This document shows, one piece after another, positions 32,101 to 44,700 of a DNA stretch of 64,000 bases. A program made the translations under genes and the position numbers. The DNA comes from Setoptus koraiensis (Eukaryota; Arthropoda): assembly GCA_048013815.1 (NCBI GenBank), contig CM106586.1, forward strand, positions 24,366,001-24,430,000, written 5' to 3'. The notes below the pieces were generated by a model. The model was not told where the DNA came from. It saw only the letters and a list, made by a program, of their open reading frames with translations, and made no database searches. How positions within the stretch are numbered: position 1 is the first letter of the stretch; every line of letters begins with the position of its first letter.

Positions 32101-33397
32101 TCCATTGGCAGCCTGATACAAGGTTGATGACCTGAATAAAGTAAGAGAGAAACAAAGTTGAATTCTGTTAATGCTCTGTTCTAACTACATATCCCTATAT
32201 TCCTATATCCGTACTTAAGCGCGTAACTACAATTGCAACAAGACCATATTGATCACATGAGATGTTCAATTTAGTTCCCACGACACCTGTTTGTGGCACC
32301 AATTTGTGGACACGTGTGAACCACTTGTCTCCCTTGATTCTCGTGCTGGCTTTATGAATGAATCAGCTACGAGTGAATCTCATTATGTAATCGGGGTATG
32401 GTTAGTTTATCTGGGTGTCGATGGCGTGGAATAGTTAATTGTTTTTGCTGGTGCTGCTGGTGCTGTTGCTGCTGTTGTTGTTGAGTCTCTCGAGCAAGTC
32501 TCTCATCGTGGGACAAATTCTAATAGTATTTTAATTATGAATGTGTTATCTCACTGGCCAATTTAAGCGGCAACTTTCAGCACAGTGTCTCTAATTGCGC
32601 AACCAACTAATTCAAGATATTGCACCATTATTATTACTGCAACCACAACAGTGAGACAGTCTATTAACACCGCTCATCTCTTATATAATAACATCCCTGT
32701 CAGAGCACCAATTAATGGCTGTTGCATCATACAGCTATGCATCACGTAGCCTGAGGCTCTTGTTTTTCTCGTCCTCAATCTATTCGCAATCTATCCTCAA
32801 TCTATGCTCATTCTATGCCCATTCTATGGCCATGACATGTCAGTAGATGGCATGTGGTGGTTGAATGGTGCTTTACAAAGATTGTGCGATGCTGCTAGCG
32901 AAAGACAATTGTTGGTGCCAGCAAGTTGGTGCCATCAAGTTGCACCATAATTCATCACAGACCGGTACCAGTATCATCTATTGTGGGCCCAGTTTACATT
33001 TGGCAGTGAATTGCCTGAGGAGAGTTGTAGTTATATAACTATATACCTCAAGCATAAAAACTCACCTCGTTGGTCCGTGTATATTTGTTGGTGGCTTTGG
33101 ACAATACAATTGATGATTCCTTCTAACACATTTGTAGCCTAGTGAGGTCTTCGGTTGAACTGTTCTCGTCTGTGTTGTTACTGTTGCTGCCGTTGGGGCC
33201 ACAGACGATATCATAGACAATAAATGAAGTAGTGATATTGTGATTGAAATAACAACATAAAAATGGTTTTGCTTCACTGTCAATCGAAAGCGATTTGAAT
33301 TTGTTTTAATATGTTGATGCATTTTTGTAATGTCACAGGATGTTAATTTAAATTGAATTTGTCGTGATTTTGTTCGTTTGTTTCCGTTCGTTAGCAT
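28802..33397 (-). CDS. spz3: Spaetzle-family neurotrophin-like ligand, spz3 type (five exons)
   Basis: 577-residue proprotein from exons 33397-33066, 32131-31769, 31019-30366, 30130-30005 and 29060-28802; all four introns are GT-AG (934, 749, 235 and 944 bp) and keep frame. Spz proteins are secreted cystine-knot ligands of Toll-family receptors. N terminus: hydrophobic segment [13 protein letters not shown] (about 47-65). A long low-complexity prodomain rich in Ser, Asn, Gln and His follows. The dibasic site RSKR is at 427-430. The mature domain (from about 451) reads [46 protein letters not shown] and [13 protein letters not shown], matching Drosophila Spz3 closely in spacing and sequence. 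The last roughly 14 codons of the tail lie in DNA shared with the antisense end of ABCH. ATG 33322 is an alternative start. Confidence 0.92.
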
Positions 33398-34007
33398 AGT
33401 GAAAGTTTACCCAAGTTGCCGATATTTGAGCGTGAATCTGTTGTATGTCATAACTAAGCACTTATCTGCAAACTGTTGCTTCCAATGATGTTTTCTCTAA
33501 ACTTTAGAATATAAAGTGAAAGTGGCAAATCGAACAATCGACAATCGAATGACCAATGATCGAACCAGAAACGACTCGCTATCATTCTATACACGATGCG
33601 CAAACACTCACGCTCATACAACTTTTCCCAATACCGGGGGAAAGCATAGTGACCAGGGCAAGAGATGCGCTTGAACCTGTTGCTGCATCTGTTGATCCCC
33701 TCACCTTTCCCCCTCCCCTCCTCGACTGTGGCTATTGTACAACCTAGTACCAGTACACTATCAGGTATGCTCCATAATGCCATTCACTCTATGTATAGGG
33801 TATATTATAATAATAAAGTACAACAACAATAATGACAGTTGTGGTGAAAGATTGGCAAGTTTCGTCCGCAGAGCGGCGTTTTTATTTCAATAAAAACTTT
33901 TCAATGTTGTCCTGCACCGCTGCCTATATTTATCTAACATGATCAAATTGTGTGTTTCTTTTGAACATCTGATTTATTATCAGAGTTCACTGTACATGGG
34001 AATGCTA
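33398..34007. other. Intergenic region between spz3 and the ARL4-type gene
   Basis: 610 bp with no supported gene. It should include the spz3 promoter/5' UTR and the 3' UTR of the GTPase gene. An AATAAA on the minus strand at about 33973-33978, 30 bp past the GTPase stop, is a likely polyadenylation signal. Confidence 0.5.
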
Positions 34008-34601
34008 CTAGCGCGTATGGGTTTTTCTTCTTTTGTTAATCATATGATATAAAATTTCTAAACCCTCTTCTAGACCATCACCAATAACTGCGCATGTTGG
34101 CTGAACGTGCCACAACTGATTCGGATTAAGATCATTTAAACCTAAATAACTAGCTATATCTTTGGCCTCTTTTGCTCCTGGTAAATCCTGCTTGTTGGCC
34201 AAAACAAGTATTGGTACATTTTTGTTCTCAGGCATCTTGGCTGTTTTAAGTAACTCCATTTTAGCTTCTTCCATTCGTTCGTCGTCAACAGAATCCACTA
34301 CAAACACTATTCCATCGGTGCATCTTGTATATGACCTCCATAAAGGCCTTAATTTGTCTTGTCCTCCAATATCCCAAATAATAAAATTAACGGTTTTTGA
34401 TTTGCTTGTTTGAACTTTGACTTTTTCACAATTGAATCCAATTGTTGGTACTGTATTGAGATATTGACCAAATTTTAATCTGTACAAAACGGTCGTTTTC
34501 CCCGAACAATCCAATCCTAACATAACAATATGAGTATTAGATAAATTTGGCAATGAGTCTATTAATGAATTTGCTGCATTCTTTGCAACTGTACCTCCCA
34601 T
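34008..34601 (-). CDS. ARL4-type small GTPase
   Basis: 197 residues, intronless. Arf-family GTPases of the ARL4 type act at the plasma membrane and nucleus and recruit Arf-GEFs of the cytohesin type. Visible: MGG start suited to N-myristoylation at Gly2; P-loop GLDCSGKT (29-36); switch I with VPTIGFN (51-57); WDIGGQ (76-81) followed by [14 protein letters not shown] (137-140); CAV near 160-162; and a basic C-terminal tail NKRRKTHTR typical of ARL4 rather than ARL1/2/3. ARL4-specific RLKF after the P loop and TDGIVFVVD also fit. It lies about 180 bp downstream of the PHD gene on the same strand. Confidence 0.9.
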   Translation of the reverse strand: MGGTVAKNAANSLIDSLPNLSNTHIVMLGLDCSGKTTVLYRLKFGQYLNTVPTIGFNCEKVKVQTSKSKTVNFIIWDIGGQDKLRPLWRSYTRCTDGIVFVVDSVDDERMEEAKMELLKTAKMPENKNVPILVLANKQDLPGAKEAKDIASYLGLNDLNPNQLWHVQPTCAVIGDGLEEGLEILYHMINKRRKTHTR

Positions 34602-34778
34602 GGTTAATTAATTAATTATTTATTTATATTTGGGTTTGCCTCTACGACTCTACCTTTGTGCGAGTGCAGAAATCCAATTACACCCAGTGGTGAGAACGGC
34701 TGTAATGCGAAAATTCAGAAGGCGCGCGAAATCTGAATTTGTTGTTAGATTTTTTCAATGCATCATATATAGGATTAG

Positions 34779-36068
34779 TTATTTTGATACCAAGTCTTTT
34801 AGAGATCCTAGATCAATCTTTAGAGACTCAATGGACTTTTTCAGGTTATCATCTTCCTCAACACCTACAATAGATTCAAGCTGAGTTACTCTTTCATTTA
34901 GAGATTTCAATTTAGAATCTACCAGGTCACCAATCTCTGTTATATGGGTGCGTAAATCTTCAAAGTCCTCTGAGTTATTTCGTTGCCATAATTTTAGCGC
35001 AGCGTGATCCTTGGCCATCAGTATCTTATATTTAATCTTTAGGCTTCTCATGATCCTCGCTATTTCCAGGACCTCTTCCAGACACTTGTTGGTCTGCATC
35101 ATAGTATTTTTACTTTCCTCGGTTTGTTCATAAGTTAAAGTTTTGAATTTTCCTTTAACTAGCCACTCTTGATCATAAGCATATTTCAGTGATTCCCGGG
35201 CCAATCTCGGATTAGAGCAAGTGGAACATATATAGTTGTCCATCACATCTTCTGGTTTTTCAATTTGTAAACAATGACCATGTTGCCATGTTAAACAAAT
35301 CTCACATTGAACCATGAGACCACATTCCTCGGGCATCTCACATTGACAGTGGACAAGCTCTTTGACATTATCATCTTCCTGCATTTCTGCAGCCGTTCTG
35401 GCATCCCAAAATGGTAGAACAGTGTTTGGGACAACATCTATGAATATAGGAGGGGTGCGTGGCCTCGGGGGGCGTGTTTCCTTTACTATGGGCTTTGGTC
35501 TTTCGGGCGAAACTTTTGGCTTGGGTGCCTTATGTGGTTTGGGTGTTGTTTGGGTGTGTGGTGCTTTATGTTTAGGTTCAGATTTAGGTTTAGGGTCAGG
35601 TTTAGGGTCAGGTTTAGTGTCAAGTTTAGTGACAGGTTCATTGTCAGGTTTATCGTCAGACTGAGAGTTAGATGACGTTGACGATTTAGCTTCGGCAGGT
35701 GCTGGCGTAGCCGTGACTTGAGGAACAGGCGATGCCTTCGGGGGTTGTGGTGGTGGCGGCGCTGGCGGCGTCGGCTCAACCTTTTTCTCTGGTTGCGTGA
35801 CGGTGTGCTTAGATCCAGGCAATTTAACCCTTAGCTTGGTGGGTACTCTCTTTGGAGTGATATTAGACTCCCTCTTAGGAGTGATGGTGGGTTCCTTTTT
35901 GGGGGCTACGCTGGTATGCTCTGATGCGTTGGATGGGGTAGTAGTAGTTGTGGAAATAGACGCGGGAGATGGCATAGATCTAGCGCTAAGATTACTAGGC
36001 GATTGATAGTCTTCATCGTCGAATCTTATTCGCGCTTTTATTGTCCTCCTGGGTCGGCCGTCCTGCAT
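34779..36068 (-). CDS. PHD-finger protein resembling the C terminus of PHF20 / MBD-R2
   Basis: 429 residues, intronless. N-terminal 230 residues are disordered, basic and proline-rich, with a KPDP/KPKS repeat run (about 150-170). A C4HC3 PHD finger spans 241-284 (C241, C243, C255, C258, H263, C266, C281, C284). It is followed by KYAYDQEWLVKG, which matches the KYRYDKEWL segment after the PHD of PHF20. A helical region LEEVLEIARIMRSLKIKYKIL and a coiled coil (about 370-429) end the protein. PHF20/MBD-R2 are NSL histone acetyltransferase complex subunits and normally carry Tudor, MBD/THAP and zinc finger domains upstream; none is seen here. It is either a short family member or a partner encoding only the C-terminal module. 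Confidence 0.8.
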   Translation of the reverse strand: MQDGRPRRTIKARIRFDDEDYQSPSNLSARSMPSPASISTTTTTPSNASEHTSVAPKKEPTITPKRESNITPKRVPTKLRVKLPGSKHTVTQPEKKVEPTPPAPPPPQPPKASPVPQVTATPAPAEAKSSTSSNSQSDDKPDNEPVTKLDTKPDPKPDPKPKSEPKHKAPHTQTTPKPHKAPKPKVSPERPKPIVKETRPPRPRTPPIFIDVVPNTVLPFWDARTAAEMQEDDNVKELVHCQCEMPEECGLMVQCEICLTWQHGHCLQIEKPEDVMDNYICSTCSNPRLARESLKYAYDQEWLVKGKFKTLTYEQTEESKNTMMQTNKCLEEVLEIARIMRSLKIKYKILMAKDHAALKLWQRNNSEDFEDLRTHITEIGDLVDSKLKSLNERVTQLESIVGVEEDDNLKKSIESLKIDLGSLKDLVSK

Positions 36069-39000
36069 GTTTATTTTTTATATTGTGATACAGTTTCTAA
36101 TTGATATCAATAGTAGGTTAGTTCAAGTGGCAATGAGTGGAAATGCGAAAAATGATCACATTTCTTCTATTTTTGCACGTTCAACGTGGAATCTGTTTGT
36201 GTTTCTGGGCGCACTATTCAAAAATGGTGAATATCAAAATAAAGTGAATATTCACAGAATATTCATCTAAATATTTACAAGTATAGTGCTAAACGATTAC
36301 GTAATGCCAATAATGGCGCTCTACATCTTAAAGGCCCAATCAGATTACCTGAGAGTAGTACCTGGTTATGCAGTCTCTTGCAATCAATAGCAATGAGTAC
36401 ACACAAACTGTTAAACTCACCCAAACGGACTGTGGAGTAAGCGATTTCTAATTGGAGCAATAGTTGATGTAACGGTATTATTGATAGATAACACTCTTAG
36501 TCTAACAAGTTGGATTAGTTCTAAAAGTTGAGTTTAGAAGAATTGATGCATGATGTAAGAGGAGTGGAGTGGGGTAATGTTGCAATTTTATTTTGATCAT
36601 TGTATCAGTGTTGATATGATGTGCATAATCAATCAACATAACTGACTACCATTACTTCCTACACTCTATCATAACTAATGAACAGTATTAGTAATGATAC
36701 CAAGTATACATATCTACAGTAACTGGATGGAAGTAAAAAACAACAACCAATAATAATTATAATAATAATAATATTAATACTCGTAGCAGCAATACTAATC
36801 ATTTACTCCACTACACCTACTGATATTCGGTCAATGATGCAACATTAGCTATGTGGTTTGTATTGATTGGAGCACAGAAATGGGTACAGCAACCGTAGTA
36901 AAGTTAATCGATCAATTTGAAAACATTCTGTATGAACGAATCTAGCTCTAGTTGGCTTGCTTTTTAGAAAAATTGAAGCACCACAGCAACAAGCCAAAAC
37001 AACACTTAGTTGCAGCTCACCTCATCAATATCATCACTAGATTCGTAAAACTATAACAACTACAAATAACTAACCACCGCTGCTACCTGCTTGTAAGAGT
37101 TGTGTTTCAATGGTACTTCATTATCAATATTTCTACAATGCAGACACTTGAGATAGTAAATGGTGGGAGATGCGGTTGTTATAATATCGACAAATAGATC
37201 AATATAAGTCCAACTCTCATAACTCTTGATTCAATTGAGTTGAGTTGAAATAGAGAAGCAGTGAATACGAGCAAATGATGAAAAGGAATATTAACAGCAA
37301 GAAGTTTTAGTCTGTCGTTGTGCTGTAAATGGTTGCAACCTGTTATTGTGAATTGTTTAGACAGTTCATCGATTCGGAACACAGCTAAAACTCGAATACA
37401 GAAAGGCACAAGCAAACAACAAAGCGGAAATTAACATGTCAACACTTGGCGGTTGTTTGTTGCATCGCTCTAGACACCCCACATTTGATCTATTTAGGTG
37501 AAAGAAAATCTCTCCATGACGCGACCACAGGTGGCGGTTTCAGTATTTTAAAACTGATGATACATTTGTGAGGTGTGAGATAATATATTTTCCTTCAAGT
37601 AGCCATTGGCTGACGCGGTAGAGATAAACAGGATGGAAAACCATCACGAATAGCTGCAGCATCCAATGCTCGGTATAGATTGCAAATGCCAGGATAAAGA
37701 TTGGATAGCACAGCTAAACTAGTACAAGTAGAACACAAAATGTACAAAATGTAAACATTGATAGAGTCTAGTTAATCTAACAGACAGAATGTTATATGTT
37801 GATCATCATCATTTCTAGTAAACCTTTCGAATGATGATAATCATCTGATCATCATCAGAGGGCGGTTAACGACCTGCAACCAATTATGAATTTATCTCTC
37901 AACTTGACGCATTCTGAGACCTTATAAGTTTTGAAGTTGAGGAAGCTTGTCAATCTGATGCTGTTGCAGCTCTGCTGGATTTTTCTCTAACTGCGGCGGG
38001 CATCAGTGATTCACCATGACCATCCTAACTATTATTACAGCATCCTGTGGCTATGTGTCCTTCATCAAATGTGTTGCCTTGTTGCACTGCTGTAAGATAT
38101 CAAAATATACAACAACATGGCTGTACTTATTTGGGAGGCGATTTTGATTAACAATTTCACATCTCTCAATATGATTAGGTCGCGTTTGATGATGATCTCT
38201 TACAGGCACCACACATAGGTAAATACACGAAGATGAGACTTAACTCACACACACACACTCAATTCAACGATCACGGCTAGTAGAGACATAGATATTATAT
38301 ATTATAAATTAAAAATAACTGACAAGTGCGAATGATGCAGTTATTCAGATGACAACAACAGGTGAGTTGGCTTAGTAGCAGTTAGCTGTATTTGCTATTG
38401 TGTGAGTGACCAACAGACCATCGTTTGTAACGAGCAGAGATAAAAGTCATAGGTGAAGAATATTAATTAACCAAGTTGCTAAGTAGATTATTTGTGGGCA
38501 TTGTGACTTTATTTATTGGGAGCAGCTTCAAACTGATCCTATGAAAAAAACAAGATCTTCCTGCATTGGCTATCTCAGATTGCAGGCAGCTCTTGGTAAA
38601 ATTAAAGATTGTGTATAGATACTGCTTTTAGATTGCGTGTTTGGTTGCTTGTTGAGGCTAATAATTAAGTTGTGTTTTGCGCGACATTTCATATATTACA
38701 CAAATATCCATATCTCAAAGCTCAATCTAGACTGCAGATCACAGCAGGAAACTTAGATCCCAGATCTAGATTAGTACCTTTGAACAGATAGGCATCTGAG
38801 AAGTTTAAACTTTGCACTATGCACAGGCTGCTTGTCTTGTGTTGGTATCTATAGCTGTTTGGATGATAGTGACAAGTAAATTACTCCGAAGGAAGAGGCT
38901 TAAAGATGATCAATTAGTGTGCAAATGAGTATGTACCATGATCAACTAGTGGCAGTTGTCGCTGCTGTCTGTTGCCTAACACTGTCGAATTACTGCCCGA

Positions 39001-39203
39001 CTATCCGTATTCAATTGTCTCGCATTGAGATCAAATGACAATCAGCCTCATTACCATCGACGAGATTATTAAGCGCATACGAGAGCTATTTTCATCGACC
39101 TGTTCATAATAAATTAAATAAGTTAAATAATAAATTAAAAGTTATTAGCCACAACATAATAGAGTGCATGCAATAGAACAGATAAACTAAAACAAACAAA
39201 ACA
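36069..39203. other. Gene-free AT-rich interval
   Basis: 3.1 kb between divergent start codons of the PHD gene and the SDR gene. I see no gene: open frames are short and lack domains. It holds ATA-rich sequence (about 36750-36790) and scattered short repeats. Promoters of both flanking genes should lie at the two edges. Confidence 0.55.
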
Positions 39204-40134
39204 ATGTCTACAGGCCAAAATAGCGACCAGTCAGCGAAAGTGGCACTAGTTACTGGATCGAGTTCAGGAATTGGTGAGGCCATTGCCAAAGAATTTGCCA
39301 AGCTCAACTATAATGTTGTGATAACTGGTAGATCGGATGGTGAAATAAAACGCGTTGCACAAGAGTGCAAGGAATTGTCACCACAATCGTTGCAGGTAAC
39401 ACCACTGTTTTTATTCTTCAATAATATATCAATTTAACATAAAATGTTATAATATGACTCAATTACTGAACTATTAAACATTTGATTCAATTGTTATCCG
39501 TTTTATTGCAAAGCCGCTTACAATAAGAGCCGATTTAGGCAAAATGGATGAAGTAGATGAGCTGTTTCGCCAAGTAATGGAACACTTCTCAAACAGGTTG
39601 GATGTGTTAGTTAACAACGCCGCCTATGCCATGTCTGTGGATCATAGAAATATCGACGAATGTTTTCTAGATTACAAGAAAACAATGAGCTTAAATATGG
39701 ATGCAACAGTCAGATTAACATTGTTGTCGGCACCGTATCTCGAGGCCAGCTCCAATGGCAGCATAATTAATATATCAAGTATAGCCAGTTTTCAGCCGGG
39801 CCAAATTGGGGCCGCTTACAGCTCATCAAAAGCAGCCATGAATATGTATTCCAAGTCTATGGCAGTGGAATTGGCCCCAAATGTGCGTGTCAATTATATT
39901 TGTCCCGGGCCCATAAAAACAAAAATCATTGAACGATCTGGCTTGTCATTGGACGCATTTAAGCACGTTGCAGAAGAACAGTGTCTAGTGAGACGAATCG
40001 GACTTCCAGAGGAGGTGGCCCACGCTGTTGTCTTTTTGGCCTCTGATAAGGCCTCTTACATAACTGGCAGCAAGTTGGTAATCGATGGAGGAGTGACCCT
40101 GCGACCATTGACTTGGGACAAGTCAAAACAATAA
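39204..40134 (+). CDS. Classical short-chain dehydrogenase/reductase
   Basis: 270 residues from exons 39204-39395 and 39514-40134, with one 118 bp GT-AG intron and phase-0 junction (LQ then PLTIRADL). NAD(P)-dependent oxidoreductase of the classical SDR type, substrate unknown. Visible: cofactor loop TGSSSGIGEA (near 17-26), ITGRSDGE after the second strand, acidic D in RADL, NNAA, catalytic S in NISSIASF, YSSSK (Y and K of the active site), CPGPIKT, and the C-terminal GSKLVIDGG typical of FabG-like enzymes. The length is normal for the family. The arginine in TGRSDGE suggests NADP(H) preference, which is an inference. Confidence 0.9.
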
Positions 40135-40909
40135 TGAAACCATAACAGCAAGCACGCATTTCGTGTAAACTCTATTGTGGCCATCAATCGAACAGCATCA
40201 ATCGAGTCAACTAACCAATTAACATTGAACATAACGCGAGGCCTCACAATGGGGCCTTTCAAACAAAGACAGTCGAACAATTTTTGCTCGCGATTGGCTC
40301 GGCTCAAATCGGTGCCTCTCATATCTCAGCGTCAGAACAACAGTTGGCAACAATAAAATAGCCCCTTCTCTCAATGGATCAATTATTAATAGTTTCGTTG
40401 TCCATATCCATTGATCATTGTCATATGTGTATGGTTGCATTTTCTCTCACTGAACACAGGCAGCTATGGTTCGGTCACAGACAACAATCATTCGAATCGT
40501 TTCAATTTAGCATCAATCTCGAATGTCTTGATCAAATGATCTGACCAAAAAGTGCGTTGACACGTAAATTACGCGACGTAACAACAAGTTGCGTAGCAAA
40601 TGTTGCCACTTGTACCGTGAGCAAACGTAACTTTCATCATACGTAACACCATTGGCTTGTTTGGGCCAATCAGGCATCTCTGGTCGTGGTCAAAAAAAGA
40701 ACACAATCTTGTATGTACTCAGTGATAGTGAGAGGAGGCATTAATGAAGAGCAACAAAAGCATGATTATTATAAATATAGTCATGATGCAACAACAACGA
40801 GTTGGGTACGCTTGTTTTCATTCGTCGGTGTCGGCGTTGGTTCGGTTCGGTTCGGTTGAAAAGAATTGAAAATAATAGTAATAATAATAATAATGTAAGC
40901 GTGACTTAC

Positions 40910-41051
40910 CGCACTTGATTGTTTTGGTTGAAATTGACCACAACTGGTTTTGAGCCGCACACTTTGGCCTTGTTTTTGTCTATTGTGAGCTGGTGTGTGT
41001 GACCATCACAGTGTCTAGCAACGGTCAAGCGCCTCGTTGCTGCTGCTGCCG
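40910..41051 (-). other. Candidate internal coding exon, no family recognised
   Basis: 142 bp on the minus strand between an acceptor (CATAACAG) and a strong donor (GTAAGTC). In the frame left by two leading bases it has 46 open codons with mixed, non-repetitive composition, including CDGHTHQLTIDKNK and KVCGSKPVVVNF. No neighbouring exon could be joined with confidence. It could be chance. Confidence 0.25.
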
Positions 41052-41921
41052 CTGTTATGTCTATATATGCAAAAGAGAACGAAATGGAAATGTTTACCGG
41101 TTGCCAACAATTGCTTACGTAATGATGTGAATATTGAATCTGATTGTTTGTGTGTGTTTACTCTCGCTCTCGCTCTCACAGTGTCAGTGTATCTGTCTGT
41201 ATATTTGTATGTGTGTAAATGTGTCTTCTGTGGACGACGAGATGACACGACGATGTCTTTGTCTGCATCGAATCAGTCGTTTATGAGTAGTGCAGCCAAA
41301 GCATTGTCTCATCATCAAATTTCCATTTCATCAGCGGCAACAACAACAGCAACTACCGACTAGACAACTACCAGCAACAACACATCGGACATACGCACTT
41401 ATCGTATCATGTTGCATATCGGTGTGCGTTGTTGCTAATTTGCATGATCATCTATTGTGTTGTTTATAAGCATTTACTTTTAGCAATAACAACAACAACA
41501 ACAAACTGGAGTACCATTTCACTTTCGTCTTGGCGTACTTTTAATGACGTAACCCTACGAGATTATGGCGTTGTTGTTTTTGTTCGAGAACGCTTCGCTA
41601 GCTATCAACTGATGAGTATGTGGATGAGCATGTGGATGAGAGGCACACGCCGAGACAGAAAGCTCAGCAAGAGCAAAACAAGCCAGCGAAACTAATACAC
41701 CTAAACATATTATAATGAGCATATGTTGTATGTTATACAGTTATGTAGTTCATGCGTTGTGATGGACATGGCTTCGGACTTTGGCTATCGTATCGCATCA
41801 ATCATAATTGCAAGCTAAGAACTGTTGTGTTGTCCAGGTTTTCGCATTCGCTGTTGTGATGATGAGCTCCAACAGTTAGTTTGTTAGCTTGAGCGGATCA
41901 AGGCAAGAAATGGAAAAGAGC

Positions 41922-41953
<32 letters not shown>

Positions 41954-42201
41954 AGAGCCAAAAGAGTTGCAGCAACAACAGTAGTTGCCGTATCAACGAC
42001 AACAAGTGAACCAACGGCCCACACACAAACTAAAAACAATCATTTTTTATGCAAATTAAATTACAATTGGCCTCTTAGTATTCGATGCATTCATGATGAC
42101 GAACGAAACGTAACACAAGAACGTGAGCAATTGTAAACGAACAAGCTCCACTAACTGTAAAGACACAGCCAACTCAGCAAGACATGTGTGGTATTTAATT
42201 T

Positions 42202-42228
42202 GGCGTTCAATTCAACGAATTGAATGCC
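42202..42228. repeat. Short inverted repeat, 12 bp arms
   Basis: GGCGTTCAATTC, spacer AAC, GAATTGAATGCC; one mismatch, which would be a G-U pair in RNA. Confidence 0.7.
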
Positions 42229-42486
42229 TCCATCTATTCGCATTGTAAGCAAAATTGTATATTATATAATATATGTTATATAACTAACCACAGGTATGAG
42301 TGTTGCACAATGTTGCGACAAATTAAGCCATTACCATTGAGTTCATTCAAATCTAAATGTTGCGTGCACAACAGCACTCAATAGATACACTGGCACAATG
42401 TTTGTTGTTACTACACAAAATCACAAATTCTAGTTATAGCGATAGTTATGTAATAGCAACATGATCTGCCATAGTGTATGGCGATG

Positions 42487-42541
42487 CTAGTGGCCAGCGC
42501 AGTCAATTGGTCAGTCGCTGGCACCGGTCAATGGCCACTAG
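42487..42541. repeat. Imperfect inverted repeat around CTAGTGGCCA
   Basis: CTAGTGGCCA at 42487-42496 is mirrored by TGGCCACTAG at 42532-42541, and an inner CAGCG/CGCTG pair (42495-42499 and 42516-42520) strengthens the fold. Confidence 0.7.
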
Positions 42542-43422
42542 TATCCGATACTTGAAATGCTTGCACTGAGACACACAAGTGGCTACAACTCTCGTTTTGT
42601 CGCACCTGTTGCTCTGCCGACACTAGCTACTAACTGCTAGTTACTGACCAGTAGTTAGGTGCTTGCAATAATTGATTGACGCAATAATGACGCAACAATA
42701 ATTATTACTAATTATCGCTAATGATGACTAGACCCCCGAGAGATAATTACACATGGCCCATGTTGTTTGCCCGTTTTGTCGTCTAACAAACAACAACGGC
42801 CAATGCCCACATAGATCGATTGTAACAGGACAGATCAACTGCGAATATGCTTATTAGAGAGATTGTTAGTGATTCACTTTGCAACGGCTATTATGCACAA
42901 GCCCAGAAACATACCCATCTATCATTGTCTTTGTTAGTTTGTTCGTTGTCGGTAAATCACTTTCACCAGTTGGCAACCAGTTGGCAACCAGTTCAACAGT
43001 GAGTTCAACAAACCTCATTAGGTGAATTTATGCAAGCAACAGCGAACTCGATACCAGGGAACCCAAGACTCTTGTGACAAGAGTAGCGTCGATATTCACT
43101 GGCAGCAAATAGGCTAATCAGGCGAAAGAAAGATGCGAGCTTTTATTTACTTTTATTTTATCTTGAATTTTAGTTTGACTGCCGGGGTGGGAACATGCTT
43201 GCATGAACTATAAGAACTATAAGAACTATAAGAATGCGGGCGACCGTTTAAAAGAACAACACACTGTTTTGGGAAGACTTTGTTCGATAGGCGCCATTGT
43301 TTGCTAGAAATGGGGCTATTCAGAAAAAAAAACTCCGGCAGATATCAGCAAAATAAATATTAGTTTGATCACAATCACATGATGACAATCATGCTTGCAC
43401 CAATAGACTGTGCCACTAGACT

Positions 43423-43453
43423 ATTTGCAACTATCAAATTGATAGTTGCAAAT
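43423..43453. repeat. Perfect palindrome, 15 bp arms with 1 bp centre
   Basis: ATTTGCAACTATCAA and its exact complement flank a single A. It lies in the gene-poor region, not next to a recognised gene. Confidence 0.9.
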
Positions 43454-44541
43454 GTTTGCATTGCGGATGCAGATTAAACTCATTGGCACGCTTGATTAGC
43501 TTGCGAACGCGCAAAGGTAAAAAGGGGGCGCCCGAGGACAGATCAAATCGATCAAAGTTGCCACTCCTGCTCACTAATACTAATGCTCACAGTAATTTAT
43601 GTATGTCCACAAAATATACCACACAATTTGCAATTACCTGAACAGTTACACAATTATTACAACAAACCACTATTTGCCCACTATTATTACATGTTATACA
43701 ACATGCAACATCGATCATTATTGTGTTTTCCTCGCCAGGCGATGTGTTTGCATCGCGTTGGCCAAAACATTTACGTATTGTACAAACGGACACAGCCGTT
43801 TGTTTGTTTTCTGGCCATGATAAGCTCATTAAGAATGATATTATATAACAATCTCATTTTATTGCTTTGAAGAATGTGAGCGCATCCTCTATTAGTATCC
43901 TCTTGTAATGAAAAACATACAAAACGAACGTACAAATAATAAACTGCTTGTGCCACTTCCTCAATTGTTGTTGCTAAATGTTGTTTTGCAGCACTTTCGC
44001 TGTGTAGCAAAACGAAAGCAACAATAAAATCCCAACAAAACCCCCATCAATTTTGCACTGCTGGCCTCGTTGGTCACGTATTTGTCGTACACTCGTTGCC
44101 AAAGCGATTGCACTGACAAGTGAGTTTATGCGTGTCACTACCGCGTTACCACTAATGTGTCCGATGCGCGTTATGTATCTTTGTATTTATGCGTTTGTGT
44201 AATTTTTAATCTAATTGGCAAACAAACACAGGCAAAAAGTCATAAATAACTATCATCATGCGACCACTATGCTCACCATTTGCTTGCAATCTGTATATAT
44301 AGGTGTAATATATTGAAACAACAACAATAAATAATAACCAAGCAGCTTGTAGTTTTATCATCAAGTGAGTAATTGAGCCATGATACACGTGCATAATTGC
44401 TTAGTAACTCTTTGACTCGATTCGATTCGCATGCGTTTAATATTAATATGATAATTTAAGAGTTAGTTTGTTGTCTGTGGCAGGCACAGTGTGGCGTGTT
44501 TATTGATGCCATCTAATTTTGTATCTAATTAGCACGCGTCA

Positions 44542-44700
44542 TTAATTTAATCGTCGTTTTAACTTGTCCATTGTTTTCATTTGTGTGTGTGTTGATTTAC
44601 TTTCACTAACTAACCACTGACATGTTCGCACATCACATAAGCATTGCCCAATAATCATTGCGAGAACAAGAGAGACAAACAAACAAAACAGTTTCAACAT
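44542..44700 (-). other. Possible small secreted peptide ORF (52 residues)
   Basis: ATG 44700 opens a 52-codon frame whose first 21 residues (MLKLFCLFVSLVLAMIIGQC) look like a clear signal peptide, followed by a short cysteine-containing stretch and a basic end. There is no homologue I recognise and no splice support. A chance hydrophobic ORF is likely enough to keep confidence low. Confidence 0.25.

Noticed and set aside
40840-40860. GGTTC repeats as a possible tRNA B box
   Set aside because: It is a simple GGTTC tandem run without an A box or acceptor stem.
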